From Methanobacterium formicicum (lineage in GTDB: Archaea; Methanobacteriota; Methanobacteria; Methanobacteriales; Methanobacteriaceae), in assembly GCF_029848115.1 (NCBI RefSeq), contig NZ_JARVXG010000057.1, positions 22,501 to 45,000 on the forward strand: a DNA stretch of 22,500 nt, given 5' to 3'. Under the pieces are notes generated by a model. It saw only the letters and a list, made by a program, of their open reading frames with translations. It was not told where the DNA came from and did not search any database. Shown here in pieces: positions 1 through 20,107 of the stretch (the stretch's first letter is position 1; the number at the start of each line of letters is the position of its first letter). A program made the translations under genes and the position numbers.

Positions 1-1
1 T

Positions 2-679
<678 letters not shown>

Positions 680-680
680 C

Positions 681-1163
<483 letters not shown>

Positions 1164-1167
1164 TAAG

Positions 1168-1791
<624 letters not shown>

Positions 1792-1807
1792 ATAGGGGAG
1801 ATTTCAT

Positions 1808-7496
<5,689 letters not shown>

Positions 7497-7524
7497 AGGT
7501 AGGAAAAAGAAGTGTCTGATAAAA

Positions 7525-7556
7525 AATCTCCTATTTTTTTTAATTTTTAAAAATAA
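7525..7556 (+). terminator. Oligo-T terminator of the ATP synthase operon
   Basis: Just after the last operon gene the plus strand has an 8-T run (7534-7541) and then a 5-T run (7544-7548) in AT-rich sequence. This is the usual archaeal terminator form, with no need for a stem. It also separates the operon from the convergent gene ending at 7588. Confidence 0.7.
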
Positions 7557-7587
7557 TGCGTTTTTAACAACTTATTAGAAAAAGTAA

Positions 7588-7998
7588 TTAAAATCCACCT
7601 AATCTAGTTTTAATGTAATTGTTTAAAGGTTTTTTAGCATCCATAACCTGTAAAAGCAAGTCATCAATCATGTATTTGACTTCCTGGTAAGATTGGACAG
7701 TGGTGACGTGTTCTACTTCCAGTTTTTTCAATTCCTTTACTTTGGATTTACCACGAACCCGGGATACTATTCCTGGAGATCTGCCATTGGCGTAATCCTG
7801 ATTTATTTTGCGTCTTTTATCTAAAAAATCACGTTTAACATGTTTAATGTCTGATTTAATACTCTTTCTCAGCTCATTTAGAATCCTTTCTCTTTCATTT
7901 AGCTCAGCTAAAATTCGTCTGGAATCAGCAATGGAATTGGCTTCCAGATCAATGCTGGAGATTTCTTCAATTAAAAGCAGATAATCTTTCAGATTCAT
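7588..7998 (-). CDS. Hypothetical coiled-coil protein
   Basis: A 136-residue product that I do not recognise. It is highly charged and nearly all helical: residues about 25-65 and 80-120 form long Lys/Arg/Glu-rich helices, split by a short loop with NGRSPG. No membrane helix, cysteine or catalytic motif is visible. The ATG at 7998 has only a weak AAAGGT site. A possible TATA box lies around 8036-8045 on the minus strand. It runs convergent to the ATP synthase operon. It could be a structural or nucleic-acid-binding protein, given its basic middle part, but this is a guess. Confidence 0.65.
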   Translation of the reverse strand: MNLKDYLLLIEEISSIDLEANSIADSRRILAELNERERILNELRKSIKSDIKHVKRDFLDKRRKINQDYANGRSPGIVSRVRGKSKVKELKKLEVEHVTTVQSYQEVKYMIDDLLLQVMDAKKPLNNYIKTRLGGF

Positions 7999-8060
7999 TT
8001 AATGGTACCTTTAGATGGAGGATATTCAGTTTACTTACATTTTAAGAGCACTTATCGTTT

Positions 8061-8426
8061 TTAAGGAGTTACATCCAAAAGTATCTTAAAGAGATCTCCT
8101 TCAACTTCACACTGAGTTTTTAGGTCATCATTCTCCTTTTCCATTTCCCTTACTTTGTAGAGGATGTTAGTAAGGGAGTAAGTGTTAAAAACTCCAGTGG
8201 CATTATCGGGTTTTGATGAAATTAGAACGATTAGTACATGGTTACCCTGCACCAGCACATTGTAGTTTATGCCGTTTATGTAGATGGTGTCTGATAAGCG
8301 AAGTAATAGTTTAATATGTTTAATGGGAAGTCCACTCTTGCTGATAATTTCCTTGATCTTGTCATTTTCCCGGCACTGTTCAATATCAATTTCCACTTCT
8401 AGCCCCTCCATAAACTTCACTGGCAC
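8061..8426 (-). CDS. Hypothetical protein, possibly leaderless
   Basis: A 121-residue acidic product that I do not recognise. It has a strand-rich middle (NGINYNVLVQGNHVLIVLIS) and a C-terminal helix with a short coiled-coil tendency (VREMEKENDDLKTQ). The frame begins with GTG at 8426 with no ribosome site. A TATA-like box on the minus strand (8444-8452) lies about 22 bases upstream, so the transcript may begin at or next to the start codon (leaderless). The internal ATG (MEGLEVEID) is an alternative start. It is followed 62 bases later by the coiled-coil gene on the same strand; the two may be related in use. Confidence 0.6.
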   Translation of the reverse strand: MPVKFMEGLEVEIDIEQCRENDKIKEIISKSGLPIKHIKLLLRLSDTIYINGINYNVLVQGNHVLIVLISSKPDNATGVFNTYSLTNILYKVREMEKENDDLKTQCEVEGDLFKILLDVTP

Positions 8427-8431
8427 ATTTA

Positions 8432-8448
8432 ATAAAGCATTGCTTTAT
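8432..8448. promoter_or_regulatory. 17-bp palindrome overlapping a minus-strand TATA box
   Basis: ATAAAGCA and TGCTTTAT flank a single central T with no mismatch. The palindrome ends six bases before the GTG start at 8426 and overlaps its probable TATA box. That is where an archaeal repressor would block transcription. It also lies in the divergent gap shared with UPF0216. The operator role is inferred. Confidence 0.45.
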
Positions 8449-8484
8449 ATTAATAACGAATTTTAGCCACCAAAGACAATTCAA

Positions 8485-8494
8485 TTAAATATTA
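8485..8494 (+). promoter_or_regulatory. TATA box of the UPF0216 gene
   Basis: TTAAATATTA lies about 31 bases (centre) before the ATG at 8521. With normal archaeal spacing, transcription would begin near 8516, giving a leader of only a few bases. No ribosome site is seen before the ATG. Confidence 0.5.
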
Positions 8495-8520
8495 TAGATC
8501 ACCCCAATATATTCTTACCT

Positions 8521-8931
8521 ATGAGTAGAGGAGATGTAAACCGGGAAGAGAGACTCTTAAAAAAACAGATCATGGTGTTGAACCGTCACCTTCCCCGGCG
8601 AAGAAAAACCCTGAAGGAACTTTTAGGGGAGGAACGGCCCCATGTACTGGGTAACGATGGGACACGCCACCGTTTCAAGAAAAAAGAACTGGATAAAATC
8701 TCATCATTCATTTCCCCGGATAAATGGGGACAGTTGAAGTTGCCCTTGTACATCGAGATCAGTTCCGAGATGAACGGTTCCCGTATAAAGGGAAAACTGG
8801 AATGCCGAGTGGTATGCCGGATCCTGGAAAAGGAAGATTGTGGTGAGGAAATTTATATTTACCGTGCGGATGTAAAGGTAGTTAGAAGGGAGTTACCCAC
8901 TACCTCGCAGTACATATTTCTGGTTAAATAA
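8521..8931 (+). CDS. UPF0216 family archaeal protein
   Basis: The 136 residues match the UPF0216 (DUF61) family as I remember it: a basic N-terminal helix with LNRHLPRRRKTL, a GNDGTRHRFKKKEL segment, a strand-rich middle with LYIEISSEMNGSRIKG and a C terminus with ELPTTSQYIFLVK. The family is archaeal and of unknown function. The basic N terminus may suggest nucleic-acid contact, which is inference. It is apparently transcribed as a near-leaderless mRNA from its own TATA box and diverges from the unknown gene at 8061-8426. Confidence 0.85.
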   Translation: MSRGDVNREERLLKKQIMVLNRHLPRRRKTLKELLGEERPHVLGNDGTRHRFKKKELDKISSFISPDKWGQLKLPLYIEISSEMNGSRIKGKLECRVVCRILEKEDCGEEIYIYRADVKVVRRELPTTSQYIFLVK

Positions 8932-8964
8932 CACCCGATTATGGTATTGAACATCAATCTAACT

Positions 8965-8974
8965 GAATATAAAC
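8965..8974 (+). promoter_or_regulatory. TATA box of the small membrane protein gene
   Basis: GAATATAAAC lies so that transcription would begin near 8996, about 30 bases before the likely start codon at 9029. The gap after UPF0216 has no oligo-T run, so some read-through may also occur. Confidence 0.4.
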
Positions 8975-9028
8975 CATTGAACTGAAGCTTAAGCAATCAA
9001 TAAAACTGATTAAAGGATGCATTTATTT

Positions 9029-9226
<198 letters not shown>

Positions 9227-9252
9227 ATAATAATGGATTAAACCCTATTAAA

Positions 9253-10460
<1,208 letters not shown>

Positions 10461-10486
10461 GATTACCCTTTAAAAGAATGTTTATC

Positions 10487-10500
10487 TTGTTAAAAATAAA
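10487..10500 (-). terminator. T-rich stretch after tRNA-Gln, also a possible promoter
   Basis: On the minus strand ATTTTATTTTTAAC follows the tRNA almost at once and fits an archaeal oligo-T stop for the tRNA. The same AT-rich block lies about 35 bases before the ATP-grasp start, so it may double as that gene's TATA region. Confidence 0.4.
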
Positions 10501-10501
10501 A

Positions 10502-10593
<92 letters not shown>

Positions 10594-10598
10594 CATGC

Positions 10599-10626
10599 AG
10601 CATTTCACTTTTCTGAATGAAGTGCT
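10599..10626 (-). terminator. Imperfect hairpin between the nuclease gene and tRNA-Gln
   Basis: AGCATTTCA and TGAAGTGCT pair in 8 of 9 positions (one wobble or mismatch) around a 10-base loop, about 20 bases after the nuclease stop. A short T-run (CTCTTTTAT) follows further on. It may end the nuclease mRNA or be leader structure before the tRNA. Weak call. Confidence 0.3.
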
Positions 10627-10645
10627 ATTTAAACTTATCTGCATA

Positions 10646-11335
<690 letters not shown>

Positions 11336-11350
11336 TTAAACACCATCACA

Positions 11351-11381
11351 ACCGTATTATATTATTATTTTAAAATACGGT
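11351..11381 (-). promoter_or_regulatory. Inverted repeat around the TATA box of the Cas4-like gene
   Basis: Exact 8-bp arms ACCGTATT (11351-11358) and AATACGGT (11374-11381) flank a 15-base AT-only spacer that, on the minus strand, reads TTTTAAAATAATAATA, a good TATA element. Transcription would begin near 11346, ten bases before the ATG. An inverted repeat enclosing the TATA box is a typical archaeal operator layout. Regulator unknown. Confidence 0.5.
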
Positions 11382-11480
11382 AATTGGTTCATCTAATGTA
11401 AATTGAATTATTAATTAATATTGTTTAAAAATGAGTAAATAAATATGGGGTAGAGTATTTGAAAAGTATTCACCCGGAGC

Positions 11481-12152
<672 letters not shown>

Positions 12153-12158
12153 ACCTCT

Positions 12159-12182
12159 CCCGGTTTAATACAATAAACCGGG
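12159..12182 (-). promoter_or_regulatory. Leader hairpin touching the ribosome site of the coiled-coil gene
   Basis: CCCGGTTTA and TAAACCGGG form an exact 9-bp stem with a 6-base loop. Its inner edge is about seven bases before the GTG and overlaps the GGGAGAGG site, so the stem could hide the site in RNA, or be an operator in DNA. The expected transcription start lies within or just before it. Confidence 0.5.
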
Positions 12183-12217
12183 TTATTGCATTTTAAAAAA
12201 TTATTGCATTTAAAAAA
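12183..12217 (-). repeat. Tandem 18-bp AT-rich element in a promoter region
   Basis: Two direct copies of TTATTGCATTTTAAAAAA (12183-12200 and, one T shorter, 12201-12217) stand side by side, just upstream (minus strand) of the leader hairpin. On the minus strand each reads TTTTTTAAAATGCAATAA, a TATA-like element. They may be paired TATA boxes or a repeated regulator site. Confidence 0.5.
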
Positions 12218-12368
12218 TACCAAACACTGCATATACCCCTCTCCGCGATACAAGAGATAAATTTTTAAGTTACCCCACCGGATTGACCCTAAATCCGCAT
12301 CATCAGTAACTTAAATCTGATTTTAAGACATTTAATTTTTTATTCCAGATATAAAAGAACAAACAAAG

Positions 12369-12377
12369 TTTATAAGA
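12369..12377 (+). promoter_or_regulatory. TATA box of the winged-helix/CDF gene
   Basis: TTTATAAGA lies so that transcription would begin near 12399, leaving a leader of about 25 bases with TGAGGA at 12413-12418. A second TATA-like motif (GATATAAAAG) lies just upstream near 12348-12357. Confidence 0.5.
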
Positions 12378-12423
12378 GATTTATGTACTATAACTATGGT
12401 ATACAGTTTAAATGAGGAAAACT

Positions 12424-13806
12424 ATGAAATCTGATAAAAAAATACTGGGATACGATCGGTTCCTGATGATGGCCCTCCTCAAGGAAGGTCCCCTCACACT
12501 GGAGGAACTGGATGACAAGACTATCCTCTTTTTATCCCTAATCTGGTACCAGCAGGTGCCGGAAAAAGGGGAACCACTAATGGAAAGACTTTTCTTCACC
12601 CTGTCTCATCTGCGTTCTGAACTGGAAGATGAACGAAAGGATAAAAGAATTGGTAAAACTGAAGAAGAGTGTGAAAAACTTATTGAAAGTGGATGGGTCG
12701 CCCTGGTTGATCATCATTACTCCCTGACTGAAGAAGGAAAGAAGGAAGCCCAGAAATTTGTGGACCGCATGGAGAAGAAGGCTTCCCTGGTACGGAAGGA
12801 CTTCTTCAAACCGGATGCAGCTGCCCGTAACACCACAGTACTGGATGCTTTCCTGGCCGTGATGAAGTTAGGGTCTGGTCTGGTCAGTGGTAGCGTGGGG
12901 CTGACTGCCGATGGTACTGATGCCACCATGGACACTGTTTCCGCCTTCATGGTCTGGCTGGGAATCAAATACCACCGGGAAACCCTCTCCACCCTCCTGG
13001 TAATATTCGGATTATTCTTTGCCTCGGTCAGTATTGGTTATGACTCAGTCACTCATCTTATAAGCGCATTCTACGGTACACTAACTCCAATGGGTATGCC
13101 CTACCTGGTGATAGCGGTGGAAGGAATTGCCATCCTGGCCGCAGTATTCCTATTCTACTACCAGCGCTACGTGGGAAAGGTGAATTCCAACCTGACCCTT
13201 ATTTCCCAATCTGTGGATTCTAAAAACCACATATTTATCGGCCTGTCAGTTATTGCCGGTGCAGTGTTCACCATGCAGGGAATTTACTTCGTAGATGCCC
13301 TGATCGCACTGTTCATCTCGGTGGGTATATTCAAAGACGCGGTGGACCTACTCCGGGAAGCTATATCGGCCAGGAAAGGGGAAGAAGAGGATTATTCTCA
13401 GTACCGACTGCCCATGGAGGAGTGCTGGGAGGAGAACAAGCTCCGGGCCTTCCAGAACTGGATACTTTACATACTGTGGACTGGTGACCGTAAAACTCGG
13501 GATGAAATCATTGAATCATTGCAGGATGCTTTCAACCCCAATAATTACATCCCTGTACTTTCCGAGCTTGATGCCACCTGTTCCGATGTCCATGACTTTG
13601 ATGGTGACTGGGATAACATGACCCGGCCCCTGGTGGAACTGGAGTTACTGGTACTGGAAGATGAGTACTTCCGCCTGACTGAAAATGGTAGCCAGTACCT
13701 GCAGGACTTTGTGAGTAACTTTGACTACTACGATGTCCATGTCTCCGACACCATACTCCTGGCCATGGCTGAAGATGAACTGCATCACCCTGAAGGTCAA
13801 AACTAG
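12424..13806 (+). CDS. Winged-helix / CDF-like cation transporter / winged-helix fusion protein
   Basis: A 460-residue protein in three parts. Residues about 9-115 look like a winged helix: MMALLKEGPLTLEEL, then a wing and YSLTEEGKKEA. Residues about 136-315 form a cation-diffusion-facilitator-like membrane domain: ADGTDATMD fits the metal-binding helix 2 with D163, D166 and D170, and SVDSKNH (D265, H269) fits helix 5. The usual His-rich loop is missing. Residues about 340-435 look like a second winged helix (DRKTRDEIIESL, FRLTENGSQYL). The cytoplasmic CDF dimer domain seems replaced by this second domain. The likely job is metal transport or metal sensing linked to DNA or protein binding; this is inference. 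TGAGGA favours the ATG at 12424 over the one at 12412. Confidence 0.75.
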   Translation: MKSDKKILGYDRFLMMALLKEGPLTLEELDDKTILFLSLIWYQQVPEKGEPLMERLFFTLSHLRSELEDERKDKRIGKTEEECEKLIESGWVALVDHHYSLTEEGKKEAQKFVDRMEKKASLVRKDFFKPDAAARNTTVLDAFLAVMKLGSGLVSGSVGLTADGTDATMDTVSAFMVWLGIKYHRETLSTLLVIFGLFFASVSIGYDSVTHLISAFYGTLTPMGMPYLVIAVEGIAILAAVFLFYYQRYVGKVNSNLTLISQSVDSKNHIFIGLSVIAGAVFTMQGIYFVDALIALFISVGIFKDAVDLLREAISARKGEEEDYSQYRLPMEECWEENKLRAFQNWILYILWTGDRKTRDEIIESLQDAFNPNNYIPVLSELDATCSDVHDFDGDWDNMTRPLVELELLVLEDEYFRLTENGSQYLQDFVSNFDYYDVHVSDTILLAMAEDELHHPEGQN

Positions 13807-13829
13807 GACAGATCATAGTATGAATAAAA

Positions 13830-13857
13830 TAAATAGGGATTTGATTATCCCTATTTA
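13830..13857 (+). terminator. Hairpin terminator after the winged-helix/CDF gene
   Basis: An exact 11-bp stem, TAAATAGGGAT / ATCCCTATTTA, with a 6-base loop lies 24 bases after the stop. AT-rich sequence and a T6 run near 13886 follow. It would also end transcription from the convergent small gene on the minus strand. Confidence 0.6.
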
Positions 13858-13946
13858 AATTTAATTATCCACATTTATCTTCACTATTTTTTAAACTGTT
13901 ATTTCCATTAAAAAATGTTTAAACAAAACTAAATAAATATGGATTT

Positions 13947-14096
13947 TTAAAGTCTTTTTCTGGATTCAATCGCTGCACTTGTGATTTGCCTGTATTTAGT
14001 CCTTAAATATTCCATGTTCTCCTCAATAAGTTCGTTGATGAATCTTTCAACACTCTCATCGTCGAGAAAATCGCGTATCCTGTAAAATCTAGCCAT
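13947..14096 (-). CDS. Small 49-residue basic protein
   Basis: A short gene that is easy to miss. Its 49 residues begin MARFYRIRDFLDDESVERF and end with IESRKRL. They would form one or two helices; an acidic middle (NELIEENMEY) is flanked by basic ends, with no membrane helix. The support is unusually good for its size: AGGAGA at 14105-14110 is eight bases before the ATG, and a TATA box (14140-14150) sits at the right distance, predicting a 23-base leader. I do not recognise a family. It resembles small helical DNA- or protein-binding peptides in composition only. The 508-bp gap between the flanking genes would otherwise be empty. Confidence 0.65.
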   Translation of the reverse strand: MARFYRIRDFLDDESVERFINELIEENMEYLRTKYRQITSAAIESRKRL

Positions 14097-14139
14097 AAAA
14101 AAGATCTCCTAATAACAGAACCTATATTGATGAGCGGAG

Positions 14140-14150
14140 TTTATATATTT
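14140..14150 (-). promoter_or_regulatory. TATA box of the 49-residue gene
   Basis: On the minus strand AAATATATAAA. Normal spacing puts the transcription start near 14119. The stretch from here to 14314 (start side of the gap) shows no other gene that I can support. Confidence 0.55.
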
Positions 14151-14314
14151 ATGGTTTTCCTGGACGTATACGAACTGTTCGGGTCAATGGAGAACTCTTA
14201 CCTTCAAAAGTTTAATTCGTAGATTATTAAGTAAGAGAAATTGAGAATAGATTGATTGGCTGGCCTTAATTTTGATTGATTTTAAGGGCACAACAAGTTT
14301 TCCCCGGTAAGATG

Positions 14315-15082
14315 TTATTTATTTTTGGCTTCCAGGAGCTTTTTAAGCTCATTCATTTCTTCCTGGAGTCTGTCTATCTTTTTATCTAGAGATTCCAATC
14401 TCTTTTCCATTACCGTTTCCTTATCTTCGGTTTGTTCAAAGAACAATCCAGTTATTTTAAAAGCAGCATAGCTCACGAAGGCCAGGCCACCAATAATTAT
14501 GATTAAAGTGGCAAATCTCCCACCGACAGTGTGGGGATAGATATCACCGTAACCCACAGTGGTGATGGTTATCAGTATGTACCATAGGGCATCATCCAGA
14601 CTGTTTACACTGGGGTTCACTCCGTATTCAAAGAAGTAGAACAGTATTGCCCCGGAGATTATGACGAATATTAGGGTTATAACACCGTACTCCAAGTCAG
14701 CCCGTTCAATGTAATCAAAGAGGCCCACAATATTCCTTCGCAAAAGGGATAGTATTTTGATCAGGCGGAAATATCTGAATATTCCGGAATATCCCGCCAG
14801 GAGAATTTCAGGCACCATACCAATTATATCGAACCAGTTGTTCTTCAGGTACTTGACCCGGTCATCAGCCTGGTAAAGCCGGTGCACAAACTGGGAGGCT
14901 AAAATAAATACCACAATTAAGTCAAATAGAACAATAAGCTGGTAAGTTTCCGAGTTCACCTGTACAAAGATTATACCAGTTAACAGGATAACATCCAGAA
15001 GAGTTAACCCAATTATCACCGCATCAGTAATCTTTTTTACTTCCCGGCTTCCCATGAACCGGTTTAAATTTATATTTTTCAT
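14315..15082 (-). CDS. Voltage-gated-type potassium channel
   Basis: The 255-residue product has six membrane helices. Helices 1-4 resemble a voltage sensor: S4 has FRYFRLIKILSLLRR, with arginines spaced about three residues apart but fewer than in strongly gated channels. The pore follows with the K+ filter TTVGYGD at 174-180 and an inner helix with IIIIGGLAF. Residues about 218-253 form a C-terminal coiled coil, probably for tetramer assembly. There is no RCK domain. The frame stays open upstream to a TTG at 15178, but the ATG at 15082 has AAAGG at a good distance and matches where family members begin. It would pass K+ across the cell membrane. Confidence 0.88.
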   Translation of the reverse strand: MKNINLNRFMGSREVKKITDAVIIGLTLLDVILLTGIIFVQVNSETYQLIVLFDLIVVFILASQFVHRLYQADDRVKYLKNNWFDIIGMVPEILLAGYSGIFRYFRLIKILSLLRRNIVGLFDYIERADLEYGVITLIFVIISGAILFYFFEYGVNPSVNSLDDALWYILITITTVGYGDIYPHTVGGRFATLIIIIGGLAFVSYAAFKITGLFFEQTEDKETVMEKRLESLDKKIDRLQEEMNELKKLLEAKNK

Positions 15083-15178
15083 GCAAACCTTTGTTTTGAT
15101 TAATGCTCCCCTATTAAATGCCAATTGAATATTCCGGATGGAAATGTCCAAAAGACTCCCTGTTGATTCATTGTACAA

Positions 15179-15835
15179 GGATTATAGTGTGATTTTACTA
15201 GGATAAATAGGGTTTGTTTGAGGAATTGATTATCATTACAAGATAACCTATGTTGATTACTTCGTAATATAAGGCCATTTTAGACCACAATATCGGCATA
15301 TATTTTTACCAAAAAATAATATTTTAAATTCGTTAAATTTCCATATAACGAAATTGATTAATAAACTTTCATTCAGTTGCTATGGTAAATTTATATTTAT
15401 TGAGGTCATCATGATTATTGACTAATTCTGATAAAAGTACCTAATAATTAATTTGAACAGATCCAGTAGAATGCAATAAAAGGATTCATTGAGTTTTGGA
15501 CTGGGAAAAGTGGGAATTATACGTATCGGAAATATAGTAAAGAGTTTCTTGATGCTGATTTGATTAATTTAATTATAAAAAGAAAGGTTTTTATACTAAC
15601 AACACATTTGTAAAAAAAGAATTTAGGAAAATAAAAAAAATTCCAAGAAAATTTGGAAATGGTTAAATTGAAAAATCTTATGGAATAGAAAGAGGTAAGT
15701 GAATTTATATAAAAAATACAAATTTTTCAGACAAAAATCTCTTTATAAATTTAATAATAAGTTCTTTAACATTCTTCTTATATTTCTGACTATAAGTTTT
15801 TATTCTATTATATTCTGCATGTATGCGTGATTTAG
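15179..15835. other. AT-rich gap with no gene that can be supported
   Basis: About 650 bases of very AT-rich sequence. I see no ORF with a start codon and ribosome site. The plus strand is open for 47 codons from 15470 to 15613 (with residues such as FIEFWTGKSGNYTYRKY) but has no start; this may be a gene remnant. A small inverted repeat TTCCAA / TTGGAA lies at 15641-15658, and several TATA-like strings are scattered. No terminal repeats or target duplications were found that would mark an insertion. Confidence 0.4.
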
Positions 15836-16498
15836 TTATAAACCATTAAAATATGTATAATTTAGTTCAAAATCAGGATCTAATTCTAAAGCTTTATTAA
15901 AACATTTTAAAGCTTCTTGATCTTTACCAATATCTTCTAAGACTCTACCCTTGTTGTACCATGCTTCAACATTATTAGGATCTAATTCTAAAGCTTTGTT
16001 AAAGCTTTGTAATGCTTTTTGGTACTTACCACTATCTTTAAATGCATGTCCCATATTCGTCCATGCAGAAATACAATTTGGATTAATTTCTAATGCTATT
16101 TCATAGCATTTTAATGCATCATTATATTGACAGAGAACTCCAAAAGTATTACCTTTAACGTACCAAATGTCAGAATCATCTGGATTTATTTCTAATGCTT
16201 TATCATAAGATTCTAACGCTTCATGAAACATGTCAAGTTCCATTAACGTAATTCCTTTATTGTACCACGTTCCAGCAGCTTTTGGTTCTATTTCCAGTGA
16301 TTTATCGTAAGCTTCTAGTGCCGCCCTATTATTCCCCAGTGCTACTAAAACTCCCCCTTTACCATGCCATGCTTCAGCATTATTTGGTTCTATTTTCAAA
16401 ATTTCATCATAGAGTTCTAATGCTTCTTGTAATTTACCTTCCCTAAAAAGTTTAAAAGATTTTTTAGTGAATGAGGTTTCATTAGATCCATTGAACAA
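15836..16498 (-). CDS. Tetratricopeptide repeat (TPR) protein
   Basis: The 220 residues are almost entirely six 34-residue TPR units, each with the W-x2-KG...G...A...Y-x-KALE-x-(D/N)P pattern, so it is a protein-protein adaptor. There is no membrane helix or other domain. At DNA level the repeats are similar: a 21-base string recurs exactly 102 bases apart (15875-15895 and 15977-15997). The gene is richer in A and T than its neighbours. The only usable start is TTG (16498), 13 bases after AGGAGGTG at 16510-16517, which is long. Such proteins are numerous in methanogens and often gained or lost. Partners are unknown. Confidence 0.8.
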   Translation of the reverse strand: MFNGSNETSFTKKSFKLFREGKLQEALELYDEILKIEPNNAEAWHGKGGVLVALGNNRAALEAYDKSLEIEPKAAGTWYNKGITLMELDMFHEALESYDKALEINPDDSDIWYVKGNTFGVLCQYNDALKCYEIALEINPNCISAWTNMGHAFKDSGKYQKALQSFNKALELDPNNVEAWYNKGRVLEDIGKDQEALKCFNKALELDPDFELNYTYFNGL

Positions 16499-16527
16499 GC
16501 CTATATAAACACCTCCTAACCTGTGGG

Positions 16528-16551
16528 TTATTCATTTTTTTAAATGAATAA
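16528..16551 (-). promoter_or_regulatory. Palindrome between TATA region and start of the TPR gene
   Basis: TTATTCATTT and AAATGAATAA form an exact 10-bp inverted repeat around four T. On the minus strand it lies just after the TATA-like AAATATATTTTA (near 16550-16561) and spans the expected transcription start. It could be an operator or a leader hairpin. Confidence 0.45.
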
Positions 16552-16600
16552 AATATATTTAATATGCTTTAGATTCTAAAACGACATTATAATGGGAACT

Positions 16601-16723
16601 TTAACATGACATGATAGCAATTTTAATCTCTGTAAGTGCTGCTGCGGTATGCACTACCCCATTTGATATCACCTCTTTGCATAATTCTTTTGCAGCTCTA
16701 AAATTTTTACCTGCATCTCTCAT
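16601..16723 (-). CDS. Possible 40-residue gene or gene remnant
   Basis: On the minus strand 40 codons run from ATG 16723 to TAA 16601 (MRDAGKNFRAAK ... IAIMSC). The frame is also open 12 codons further upstream without a start (NEAGEAINYL), directly after a stop. GGTGAGG lies about 14 bases before the ATG, too far for a good site. The sequence reads like the helical C terminus of a larger protein and is as AT-rich as the neighbouring TPR gene, so a truncated remnant is as likely as a real small gene. Family not recognised. Confidence 0.3.
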   Translation of the reverse strand: MRDAGKNFRAAKELCKEVISNGVVHTAAALTEIKIAIMSC

Positions 16724-16757
16724 AAGATAATTTATAGCCTCACCTGCTTCATTATAT

Positions 16758-17522
<765 letters not shown>

Positions 17523-17524
17523 GA

Positions 17525-18466
<942 letters not shown>

Positions 18467-18581
18467 GCTTTTCCTCCCTGTAAGTTGCCCTTAAAATCCC
18501 AGTTAAAGTTATCTTTAAATAAATGTGTTTCTGGTAAGATTTAATCGTTATGCCCCATTTTGATATTAATTTTATGGTTAA

Positions 18582-18612
<31 letters not shown>

Positions 18613-18654
18613 CTAGTTTAAGTAAAAACTGAACCGGGGGATACACTTATCATT

Positions 18655-20015
<1,361 letters not shown>

Positions 20016-20107
20016 ACTGGCAACAAATCATTTATCACTTAATCAAAGTATTACATTGCATTAAATCCGTAAAATACCCCAATATATAAAAATAGCAGGT
20101 GATACCT

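Noticed and set aside
12408..13816. Minus-strand and off-frame ORFs over the winged-helix/CDF gene (e.g. 12717-12992, 13532-13816)
   Set aside because: They sit inside a well-supported gene, lack ribosome sites and show no family pattern.
15083..15178. Longer K+ channel from a TTG at 15178
   Set aside because: No ribosome site precedes the TTG, and the extra 32 residues do not look like part of a channel. The ATG at 15082 has AAAGG.
15470..15613. Open plus-strand stretch as a real gene
   Set aside because: It has no ATG, GTG or TTG with a ribosome site and no family I recognise. Recorded only as a possible remnant.
15836..16498. Regular repeats in the AT-rich region as a CRISPR array
   Set aside because: The 102-base periodicity is the 34-codon TPR repeat of a coding gene, and the units differ. 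There are no short identical repeats with unique spacers.
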